From positions 310,001-374,000 of the forward strand of contig ML978165.1 of the NCBI GenBank assembly GCA_010015745.1: 64,000 nucleotides of DNA, written 5' to 3'. How positions within the stretch are numbered: position 1 is the first letter of the stretch; each line of letters opens with the position of its first letter. This DNA comes from Setomelanomma holmii. Lineage: Eukaryota > Ascomycota > Dothideomycetes > Pleosporales > Phaeosphaeriaceae. The translations under genes were made by a program, and so were the position numbers. A model generated the notes under the pieces. The model was not told where the DNA came from, did no database searches, and saw only the letters and a list, made by a program, of their open reading frames with translations. This document shows, piece by piece, positions 20,361 to 30,758 of the stretch.

Positions 20361-23300
20361 ATGGTACGTTTCAACCTCCACGCGCAACTTTTCTGGAAGG
20401 GGGGAGAAGATGCATCCATTCATTGCACAAAGCCTTCCAGATGGCTCTCACAAGCGCTGACACATCACAGTCGAAGGCAACCACATGGCGTGCGCTCAAC
20501 GTCGAAGTCGAGCAGGAGGTTGAAGATGAAGTCGATGACACGCAAGAGATCCAGATTGAAGAAGCTTTGAAGCTCTATCAGACAGCCCTCAAATACCATT
20601 CCGAAGGCCCCAACTCGTACGAAAAGACCGCCGCAGCATACCGAGAGCTCTTCGCGTCCGAAATATTCAAATACAACGAATCCCTCTCTGAGTTCCAGCG
20701 ACACGAGGCATTCGGTGAAAGCCTAGTCTTCGACTCCATCCTGGAAGATGATTTCGAAGCTGGGCCAACGCAGGTGGCAGGCGCAGCCGATTCCGCACCA
20801 AACACTCTACCGCAGATACTGCACCTCTCCTACAAGAACCATGGTCAGTTCCTGCTTGAATCTATGCAGTATTGGGTCAGCCAGCATGGTCCTCTCCCAC
20901 AGCTGGAGGGCTGGGATAACATCCGCGGCGCCCTTAACTACTTTGCCGAAGCACTGGACAAGGAGGACACCGATCTCGACTTGTGGCTGCGCGCCGCTTC
21001 CGTATCTGCCATGCTAGGAAGCAAGCGTCTGACACGATACTGCCTAGAAGCTGTACTCGACGGCAACGATGAACTATGGGAGAGCCTCTTACGACTTCCG
21101 GGGCTGGAAGAGGGCTTTGCTGGGCAACAATTGCGCGAACTGGTCGAGACCTTAGAGGACAATGTATCGTTGATGCAAGCGCCATTAGCCTCTATGAAGC
21201 GCAAGAAGCTGTCAGAGACTATCAAGAAACGCCTCAATCCTTACCCATTCGCGCCACTGCCAGCCGAGGTTGCACACTCAGACGTTCGACCCATGCTCAC
21301 AAGACCCCCGCAACGAGTATTCTTGACACCCGCAAGGTGGGATTGGGCTGGTGTAGGAGAAGCCATATTGCAACAACACATGGCAGAGTCGCGAGGTCTA
21401 GTCGACAATGTGGCATCCGGATCGAGTATCAACTTCAACATACCACCAGACGGCATCACACCTGAGCGCGACGAACCGGAAGTAGTACCTGAGATCACTC
21501 CTGCGCCACCATCGCAGAGCCCAGCGCCAGATCAAAGTGAGGCGCCCATCTCAGTAGTCAGTGAGACAAAAGCACTGGCGCTCAAGGATGGCGACGGCAC
21601 TCTCATGGACGTGCAGGAAAACAATGCAGATGCCAAGGATGCGGCACTTGCATCCACGGCCGCCGAAGATCCCGCGCCAGCTCCATCACGCAAACGCTCG
21701 ACAGATTCCGCCGGTCTCCCTGAGACTGCCGATGGTGCTCGCTCTCGAAGCAAGCGTATTCGCGCTCGCGATACAGTCACTGAACCAAGTGCTGGAGGTG
21801 ACCGTGTTGTTGAGGAAGCCAATAGGCAGTTGCAAGAGCAGCTTGAGCCATACACCCATGCAGATCAATGTCTCTACGAGATTGTTAAGGACATCTACTC
21901 ACGGCTAGGCATCGATGCGATTCAGGATCCCAGCGAGTTACGCAATTTGCTCAATACATCATCTGCTTCACTACCAGACAACGCCTACGACAAGGCGGCG
22001 TGCGACATGTTCGCGGCTCTTCAAAGCGGTAACGGCAAATCAGCCCAAATACTGCTTAGCAGCGAGTCATTCGATCTGGTTGGCGTCACTCGCGAGGCTG
22101 GCCTAAATGCATTTCTCGGCTATGCCAAGTCAGGTACCGGCCAAGCTTGCGTCAAACCTGTTCTCATGAGCCAGAAGCTGGGTTCCTTCGCGCGCAACAT
22201 AAACGAAGAATGGCTATCAACAAAGGAGATAGCTTTCAACTGGGTAGAGGCACTCCTTGGTCGCAAACACTTCTCGTGCAGTGAGGAAGACGATGCTTTC
22301 GGTACACAATCAAGCTATATGCGCTTCAAATGGGGCGACGATCTCAAACGAAGTCTGGTTCAGGTCATCGTTAACCTAGATGACCACATCTACGAACGCA
22401 TGCTTGAGCGTGTCATCAATCTCAACTCTCGCATCCTTTCCGCGCGGACCCAGTCTCGTGCGTATGTGTTGTCCGACATCGATGCATCCCAGATCGAAAC
22501 TGTGGAAGCGCTGTTCGAACTTCATCTAGACATTTATTCTCTGATTAAGCACCCCCACAGTCAGGTGGATCCAACGACTCAGGTCTTGCAGAGCGATCGT
22601 CTCGAGCGCTGGTCGACACTTGCACGCGACGTTATACAACTACGCTCCGACTGCAATCCCGAACTGGATGTAGACATTTTCGCTATTCGTCACATCTGGG
22701 CTACGGTGTTCCAGATGAGCGTCAACGACGATGTATCACCGGATCATGTTGTCTCCGCTATTGGAGAACTCAAAAGCATTCTGGAAGCCAAAGGCGATCA
22801 GACGATCCAGGTCCAGAACAATGCAATCATGCCTGAATTGTGTGTTGCTGCTGTGGAACGCGAACTGGTGCGCATCAGCATGAAGGACTTCTTTCTTAAA
22901 GTCTTCGACCACGACGAGAAGGATCCAGTAACTGTCATTGAAAGTCTGGAGCCCATCCTCGAAGATACTTCAGAAACGAGACCGGCCGTTGAGGAGCCGA
23001 CCACTACCTCTAGTGATTTAGCGGGCGATGCAGAAAGCTCTTCAACCCTAAGCGATCGCACGGACAAGAAAACAGGAAATTCCATTGATCGCCCGTCACC
23101 CATTGTGGAAATGAGAAAGTTTCTGGATGCTGCAAATGTCAACGTTCGCGTCTCTTTGTGGCACCGGCTACGCGAGGCATATGAGGCGATAGACTACCCA
23201 CCAAAGGTCTTGTCCTGCTATCTCCGGATCATTGAGACCTTGGTGCAGGATCTGAACTCTACCAACTTCCAAGAGCTGTCGGTGCTCGAACGCCAAATCA

Positions 23301-26300
23301 AAATTCTGACTCGATTCCGTGTCATTGACGATTTGGTCACCAAGATCCTGCTGTTGATCAGAGATGAAAAGTCAGCGTACGACTGTCTTTCCTTTGAACA
23401 TGTCCAGTCGTCTATGTCCGCGGTTGCACAATTGTTGCACATTCTATCAGCGGCTGATATGTTTCGCGACCTAATCCGCATCGGCAAGATTGCGATACCC
23501 CGAATCGAGGCCCTCCCATCTCAGGCATTTTTGAACATGTCAACCAAGCTGGACGACATGCATATGCGACTCTGGATTGTGCAGTACTACCTCTTGAGGG
23601 AAGGTTTGTCACAAAACCCTGACGACTTCCCTACAGCCTCCGAGGATTTGTTTGAGTTTCTTCGACATGTTCACCACGCTACTGGTGTGCGGCACTTCTC
23701 CCACTTGTCCAACCGCCAGTTCTTGCGCCTTGAGAAAGACGAGCTTCTGCGGCTCGACGACATCATCGATGCCAACAGCCGCGACACTGAGTTTTGCCAA
23801 GTGCTACACGATCTGTATGGTTTGAAACTGTTCATCGAACCTCTGGAGTGCCAAGATTTCCTGTCCACTCCTGATATCCTCGATAAGAAGACTGCTTTCA
23901 GCATCCTGCCTTTCGTTATGGCGCAAGCGGGCAAGGTAGATCTCAAGGACCTGCCGAAGACTGAGCTCAGGGCCACTATTGACAAGGTCCATGCTGCACT
24001 TGGTCGGCCCAAGTCACATAAAGACCTTTCGTTCAATCACAAGCTCATCACTGCTTGGTTCAAGTCGCCCATCAACCCTGTATCGCTATTCGATTGCTTG
24101 AAGGGTATCGGTTCGCTGTCCACAAAGCGTATCCCGGCGGAAGATGCTGTAGCTGCGTCAATGGGTTGGTACTATCTCATGGGCAATATCAGTCTCAGCA
24201 AATTTCGAGCTCAGAAGCGCATGACTCAGGGACCAACAGAAGATCTCAGTTATGCACAAGCATTCTTCTTGCAGGACCTGGAATACGCTGTCGATCGCTG
24301 GGAGACATGGTACCGCCTCGCTCAAGTGAACGACTTACAGCTCGAGGAGGCCGTTTCCTGGAACGCAGACAAGCTGAACAGTAACAGTGTCGAATTGATC
24401 AACTATCAACGCGGCGCTATGAACTGCTTCACGATGGCAGTGGCATGTGCTGCCCGCGACTCCGATGCTCAGGCTGTAAACAATGTGGCACAAATGTACA
24501 CCGAGTTTGGCAATCGACTGTATGCGTCGTCCAGAGAGCCCTTCAGCATGGAAGCATTCCATTTTCGAGACAACGAAAGAAAATTTTACAACTCACCCAA
24601 TCAACCAGGAGTGCAACCACGCGAACTGTTTACGCCATTATATCTGTACACAACATGGAAACTGTCTAGCACGATGTTTCGACGAGCGATCCAGGGCAAC
24701 CCAGACAAGTGGTGGAACTTCTACATGCTTGGCAAATGCAGGTGGAAGATGTGGGTTGCCAACGACAACGAGCTCCGTTACAACGCCTCGATTGGTGTGC
24801 CTCCGCCGCCTCCACGCCGGGGTGGCCCTACTTGGGAAGCAGTCACGAATGCGATCATCAACGCGATCGATACCTTGCCTGGCAAGAAAGGACGTAGTGG
24901 TGAGCCTGTACTTGAGCCGCACTACAAGCTCGTCTCCATCGTTCACAAGCTGTTTCAGCGAAAAGCTGTCGACTGCAGCAAGGGAGTGGAGTTGTTGAAG
25001 CATACAACATACTCGCAAAATGTGAATGAGCCGGAAAATGCAGACGACTGGGAGCGATACATTCTTGCCGTGCTGAAGGCCTTGCGATCAGCCGATAAGT
25101 CAAGCTGGCATCATCGCATCATAGCGCGAGCCGCTCACATCATTTACGACGAAGGCAAAGACACGATGATGGCCCACGGAGCGAAGCACGAACTGACACA
25201 GCAGATGTTCACGAAGACCATGGCCGTGCAAGTATGGAAGCCCGAGAACGAGCGACCAGGCAGGCATTTTGTGTATACCACGCGCTACACCAAGTTCTTT
25301 GTGGAACTCCTGGACCTGACGGGTGACAAGGCTAATTTCGAAGCGTTGGCGAAACGTGTACGGAGGAAGGCACCAGACTTCTTCGAACACTCGAAGCTGT
25401 GGCAAGAGCTATGCTTGAGGTATCTCAAGATGTTGCGAAAGATAGGCAAAGTGCCTGATGGTCAGGAAGACTCGGCGTTCAAATCAGTCAACCATGATGA
25501 GTTTAACGCTCTCGCCTTGCGGATGGAGGTTTGGTGCCAGAATCCGCTCACGCAACATCCCGTGCTGGATATGCTACGTGACGCGATCGAGCTCAAGCGC
25601 CTTAATAACGGACTCATGAAACCACTCCTCATCGACGACTTGATTGGAGACACCTATGCCCTCCTCTATACCACCATTGGGCCAAATTTACCACCACTAC
25701 CGTCAGAGCAGCAGCAGCAGGCTAAACCCACTCCTCCCCCAATATTGCCTACTATGCAACATCCACCTGGCGCGCTCCCCATATCATCGTTGATGCAAGT
25801 CCAGGTCGATGGTCCCAAAGACGTCACCAACATTGCGCCCTTTGCAGTCTATCATCCTAGCCAGCTTTTGCCGCAGATGCAGCAACCTCCACAACCTGAG
25901 ATGCCTGTCAAGCCGAGGCCGAAGGCTGTCGGTCGCAGAGAAATCGCCCGCAGAGCTGAAGCTTGTGTCCAGAAGCCTGTCACTAGCACAACTCCTCAAG
26001 CCACCGCTATGCCGATCCGTTCACCTCCTGTCCTGGATGCAACCATACCATTGTTCTTCAATCGCACCACCTCGCCAGAAAAGCCTGGGCCTGTTGGACC
26101 TGCCGCTTGCAACACCACAGAACAACTCAACGCAATTCTCGACAAAAGCGGGTCTGCGACTGCCGCAGCAAGCGTGAGTAACGATGATCACGACGCTGAG
26201 CCCGAGCCAAGCGCCCCTGCTTCTGTTCACGACGACGCGGACGACGAGAGCGAACTCAGCGAGCTCGATGAAGAGGAAGTGCAAGAAATCGAGCAGCAGA

Positions 26301-26518
26301 TTGGCGCACCAAGTCGCTCAATGTCGATTGCCGCCAACAAGGCACTTTTCCCCAATCTGGCAGCTAGTCGAGAGAACGCGGAGAGGCAGTATGTCGAATC
26401 GGGCAAGGAAGAGGCCGTGGATACGATTAATGTGCGCGTGCCGCGTCCTGAAGGGAGAAGCAGCGTGGGTGTTGTGCAAGAAGAGAAGAAGACCGAGGTG
26501 CATGGTCAGGCGAAGTAG
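20361..26518 (+). CDS. HIR3: Histone transcription regulator 3 (HIR complex subunit, Cabin1/Hir3 family)
   Basis: A 2016-residue protein encoded by a 3-nt first coding exon (the ATG at 20361-20363) followed by a 107-nt intron with GTACGT donor, then one long exon from 20471. Splicing gives MSKATTWRALNVEVEQEVED, which matches the usual Hir3 N-terminus (short start, then an ALN segment and the acidic VDDTQEIQIEEALKLYQ block). Without splicing, translation could start at 20423, but that N-terminus looks like intron. Long TPR-like helical repeats fill most of the chain. A basic patch (KRSTDSAG and RSRSKRIRAR) near residue 430 is a probable nuclear signal. A Pro-rich linker and an acidic tail (ESELSELDEEEVQEIEQQ) close the protein. 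Hir3 scaffolds the HIR H3-H4 chaperone, which represses histone genes and deposits H3-H4 independently of replication. Confidence 0.9.
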
Positions 26519-27468
26519 AGTATCACCGAATCGTTCTTTAGGTGTTGTATATTACGATAGGGTGTCAGGGGTCTTCTCGTCCGACATTGTTTGTATCAAC
26601 ACCAAGTAAAGTGTATTGTATCTCAGCATGAGGAGCATGGTCATGGTGGGAACGGCGCATGGTAGGATAGAGCGTGCCTCATTAGATACCCTTTTCTTAG
26701 GGCCTAGTAGATAGACGTATCGAATGTGTGTTGCGTCTCTAGCCTGGGTGCTGCCATTGCCGTCCACCGCGAGCGCGCCTTCCTCGGGCGCCTCGTTCTT
26801 TCTCGAACGGTCCTCGACAGCTTGTATACGCCCAACACCCCACCTATATTTACCTAGCTGCTGCTACTACTCTCTTTGTATTCCTCGACTAACGACTTTC
26901 TCGATCTTACACCGGTGTTCGTGCCATGGAGGATAGCCTAGCCCTTCTCGGCTTTCGCGTATGTGTTCTGGCTGCGCCGAAGTCGTCAATCAGCTTGATC
27001 TTCATCAAACCGACAACGCTGGACTCATGCTCCTCTACCTGAGCGTCAGCCATGCAAATGTTGCATTTGATCATACCTGCTTGTCACGAATTGCATGGAA
27101 AGTCCCGTCAAGCATGTGAGTTTCTTAACGTCACTGTCGCTTTCACGCACAATCTTTCTCGATAAACGACCGTGAGCACGCAATTCATGGTCATGCAGGC
27201 TGATCAGTCGGTTTGCTACTAGTAATGGCTTGGGCCGCGTGAGAGTTCCTGCGGTATATTTACTACTGCCGCAGAGCCTCATAAAAACCTTTCTCTACGG
27301 CGAACGTCCTCAACTCAACTCGACTTGTACTGCAATTCAAGCGATCGAGCTCTCGGTCGCATTCTCGTCGACCTTTCCCTTATCTTCCGGTATATACATT
27401 GTCTATACAGATTTTCGACATGCAGTTTCTCACTTTCCCAGATCCTCTTCACCTCTACCGCTACCGAG
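26519..27468. other. Intergenic region at the border of the accessory segment
   Basis: 950 bases with no credible gene. The right end holds a probable core promoter for the small gene at 27469 (GGTATATTTAC near 27253). Confidence 0.5.
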
Positions 27469-28020
27469 ATGTCGTCTCCCCCTTTGCGCCCCACTACTTT
27501 CTCGAGCATGAGCCCCTCGCAGCCGGGTAGCTCTATTCAGAACCCACTTCGCTCTGCAGGCGTTCGAAACAATCCGAACGCCGAGCACTTCTACGTCTTG
27601 GACCGCGCCCAGGGCGTCCTTCAAGTCATCGGTCGTGAGGCACAAGACTACCATGAGATCGGCTATCCGGTCTTCGATGGCTTTGGCAATCGAGTCACGG
27701 ACTTCGATGCCGCTCACGAGGCGGCTGTGACTCGTCACGCCGAGGCCGACCAGGCCAACGCTTTCTACGACCAGTACGACCATGTCTGGGAACTTATAGA
27801 GATGCGTGAGGCGATGGCGGAGGCTGCCGCGGACGAGATAATGCATTATAGTACGTTTCATGACCTGTTTTTGGCTCCAAGACATACTGACCAAGCACTC
27901 GACTTCGAGACCGGCCGCTGGTACAAGAAGAAGAAATCGGCTGGAACTCCGAAGGACACTCCAAAGAAGAATAGGAAGTCTTCTTGTTCTCCAACAGTAT
28001 ACGATTTACTGATATTGTAA
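27469..28020 (+). CDS. Unknown small charged protein
   Basis: The start at 27469 gives a 183-residue unspliced product, or 168 residues if a 45-nt in-frame intron at 27851-27895 (GTACGT donor, TACTGACC branch-like site) is removed. The N-terminus is Ser/Pro-rich. The core reads AEHFYVLDRAQGVLQVIG and continues into an acidic and Ala-rich, probably helical region, then a lysine cluster (WYKKKKSAGTPKDTPKKN). The annotated stop lies inside a possible second 38-nt intron (27986-28023, TGTAACAG acceptor). If spliced there, the frame runs to 28103 and ends in a Pro/Gly/Ala-rich tail (NPPSPGSPGAAAGATSGTT) resembling the low-complexity ends of the genes at 42.7 and 46 kb. I do not recognise a family. 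No signal peptide. Confidence 0.5.
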   Translation: MSSPPLRPTTFSSMSPSQPGSSIQNPLRSAGVRNNPNAEHFYVLDRAQGVLQVIGREAQDYHEIGYPVFDGFGNRVTDFDAAHEAAVTRHAEADQANAFYDQYDHVWELIEMREAMAEAAADEIMHYSTFHDLFLAPRHTDQALDFETGRWYKKKKSAGTPKDTPKKNRKSSCSPTVYDLLIL

Positions 28021-28103
28021 CAGACAAGGGCAATCCTCCAAGCCCTGGCAGTCCTGGTGCCGCCGCTGGTGCTACTTCCGGCACCACCGTCACCGCTTCT
28101 TGA

Positions 28104-28352
28104 GGGATTGCTCGACTACGTCTCTTAATAGTTCCTCTTGATATCTTGAGATGGCTTCAAGATCACATATCATCTCTTGAGATCCTTGGCCATTCTGCTG
28201 TTGGATTACAACTCGCTTCTTGGAGACTGGAACTGGACCATTGGATTTTTCACTGGTTTACGCAGGACTTTTAGCCATGGATGGAACAACTCAGGATACC
28301 TACCATAGCAAAATCTACTGGATGACCACAATTCTGCTGGAAAACTAGCACC
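28104..28352. other. Intergenic, low-complexity CTTGAGAT-like words
   Basis: About 250 bases with repeated short words (TCTTGAGAT and TGGACCATTGGA-like). No gene. Possibly the degenerate 5' part of the truncated copy that follows. Confidence 0.4.
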
Positions 28353-28613
28353 TTGCTGGCATATATTGAACCTGGCCATTGTTTTCTCCTCGTTTTTTTA
28401 CTCTCCTGCTTTCCCGCAAAGACCCTAAGCGGCATCCGTCTAACTCCACAAGATCGTCGCATGATTCTGTCCAAGGCCCACATGCACGCCCAACTCTCCA
28501 CCGTCTACGACGGCGACACCTACACCGCCTTTGAGAATGGAGACAAAATCACCGACCCTTCGTCACCACGCAAATTCGCTTCCATTCACTCCTGGGACCC
28601 GTCTCTCATCTGA
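28353..28613 (+). pseudogene. Truncated duplicate of the gene at 28888
   Basis: A short open frame of 86 codons whose middle reads RRMILSKAHMHAQL followed by STVYDGDTYTAFENG. This aligns without gaps to TRTILSEAHSHAEL and YTIYDRDTYKETASN in the next gene. The preceding residues are hydrophobic and probably translated intron or non-coding DNA (the stretch is T/C-rich and ends in GCAAAG). The conserved N-terminal part (MATATG and GDGKS blocks) is missing upstream. I infer a 5'-truncated tandem copy. It could instead be one exon of a short unrecognised gene. Confidence 0.5.
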
Positions 28614-28887
28614 GATATTCGCGAATTCGCTAAAGATACAAACGAAAGCCACAGTGAGATCGTGGGTGACCGTATATTCGAATTAGTTCCTGTCTGTATG
28701 AGATCTCGACTCGCCCTGACATACAGTTTCTTCCAAAAACAGCAATCAAGAACGGACTCAACTCTCGGGTAGCTCATCAAGTCAATCCACCTCCAGGACT
28801 CGGTATATACAATATACTCTCGCAATCCAGGATGGGCCCCTCATGCTTCCCAGCACCATCCACTCAGGTTACCTCAAAATTTCCCCA
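28614..28887. promoter_or_regulatory. Probable promoter of the gene at 28888
   Basis: Contains GGTATATACAATATACTC near 28801-28818, a TATA-like element about 75 bases before the ATG. No coding signal. Confidence 0.4.
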
Positions 28888-29544
28888 ATGGCGACGGCAA
28901 CCGGCGGTTCGGGCTCGTCCCCTCCAGGTAAGACCAACGGCCAGAAGAACACTGGTCATGGCGTTCCAAAACTCAAAATCCCTGTATCGGGCGACGGCAA
29001 GAGCTTGAAGACTGCCATGTGGTCTTCAGATCTCACCATCGCTGCACCCGGCTACCAGAGGACATATGTCGTATACCAGCCAGACCAGCTACCGAAGTGG
29101 ACTCGTACAATTCTCTCCGAGGCCCACTCTCACGCCGAGCTTTACACCATCTACGACCGCGACACCTACAAGGAGACGGCTTCTAACCAGCTTCCCTATG
29201 CACCGGTTGCCAACCCTTCCATGGTGGCTGCTAGTGGTATCAACTAACAGAACGCGGACATCTCAGGTGCCGAGACTTCTCCCGAACTGGCCGATGACGA
29301 CCAGTACATCGGCACCCAGCACCAACGTAAGCCATGTCGTTGCTATCTTGTGACTTCTGATTACTGACTGTTCGTAGCTAGTGACGCATTCGCGAACACC
29401 AGCGACGTCCAAAGCACCGGCAACTCGTCGGACGACGGCCGCAACGGTAAACTGAAGCCAGCTTCATGCGATGGTTCTAAAGCTAACGGCTGTTCATACA
29501 GCAGCTCCTCTCCGTCGTCTGGTGGTGCTTCTTCTTCGAAGTAA
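28888..29544 (+). CDS. Unknown protein of the MxxATG/GDGKS family, with an in-frame TAA
   Basis: Exon 28888-29326 joins 29378-29544 across a 51-nt intron (GTAAGC donor, TACTGACTG branch-like site, CGTAG acceptor), giving 201 codons. The start MATATGGSGSSPPGKTN resembles the starts of the genes ending at 43693 (MSAAIGSSSPPPPPGG) and 47020 (MASATGSSSPPPPPGG). GDGKSLKTAMWSSDL matches GDGKSAQTAWWSDSL of the 43-kb gene. Codon 120 is TAA (29245-29247), and the frame continues coherently on both sides. Either a 45-nt in-frame intron (29206-29250) removes it, although its branch site would sit abnormally close to the acceptor, or the gene is nonsense-mutated. The C-terminus is Ser/Gly-rich (SSSSPSSGGASSSK). 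No known domain or signal peptide. Function unknown. Confidence 0.5.
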
Positions 29545-30758
29545 AGCTCACATACCTCTCTAGCTCTGCTTATACCTGAGTTCACATCTGTGCCGCCTCT
29601 GAGCGCTTTTGTCCTTCGACAGTACTTTGAACTACTGGCCACTTGCTAGCATCTTCGGACTACCGAAGGACGACTCTCTGCTTTTCAGCCTCTTGGCAAT
29701 TCATGGGATCTCTAAGCGGCACCTGGCGTTTGGTGTTTGACGATCTTAGATACCCATTGCTATTATTATTGATTGAAGACTTCAAACAAGAAACGAAAAT
29801 TGCCCGTGTTTACGTGCGTGACCTCAAATGGACCAAAAACCAGAATCAACAGCTCAAACAGTGTCTTGACGTGCCCAAAGAGCCCATCTGAGGCCTCCAA
29901 GTAGAATCTTTGCGGATGTCGTTGCCATGCTGACACTTCACATAGCAAATAGTAGGTATCAACCTGGCAGTGCATAGCAGCAGACAGAAAGTTCGCAGGC
30001 CGACCCCAGGCATCCTCCCTTGATCGAAGGCGCTCGTCGTGGATAAATATGTGTCGTCGACGGTGGAAAATAAAGGTCTAATTTTTCAGGGTGACATGTT
30101 GTTGTGGGTATACACATTCTACCTTTCTACGCAGCGGGTGTGTTTGCGGTTAATCCGATTTTGCAGATTATTGTTGGGCATAACAGTGAAGCATTTGCGT
30201 AGATCATTGATTGCGTGTATGGTACTGGGTTAGTCACGGAGAAGGCCGCGGGCAAAATTTTCGATGGTGCGTGGACAACGAATGTGCGGACGAGTACGGA
30301 GGCATTTCGTATGATGTGCTGAGCTGTTGAGACTGGTTATGCCGCTGGAGGGATCATGATGAGTGCAAGCTTTCTGTTTTCGAGGTTTACCCCCGTGTGG
30401 GCTTTTGTAGGGGAGTTGGCGGAGGAAAGTGTGGGGAGTGGGAATAGAACGAGTGTCTTGCGTTTGCGGATGCGGTGATGCTGTTGGGATTGAAGGTGTA
30501 GAGAGCGTCGCGAATGTCCACATGTGCTTCACTAACATGGCAACGATGGGAAATGGTCGATCCTGATGTTCACTGTGCTTGAAACAGCTTAGACTTTGGC
30601 GAGACCCAATAAACGTATATCTCCTTCACCTGCTAAGCTACACGAATTTTTATGTCGGTCACACCAAACGCCCAAAGTCGAGGAATCTACCTGAGCACAA
30701 GTCGCGGTTTCTCCATTGAGTAAGTTCGACGATCGGAATTTGCATTATGGTGGTCTCG
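29545..30758. other. Gene-free stretch with a possible decayed reading frame
   Basis: No intact gene. Around 30080-30480 the plus strand contains a protein-like frame interrupted by TAG and TGA (for example ILPFYAAGVFAVNPILQIIV, then TEKAAGKIFDGAWTTNVRTS), suggesting a decayed gene, perhaps for a membrane protein. The rest shows nothing. Confidence 0.35.
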
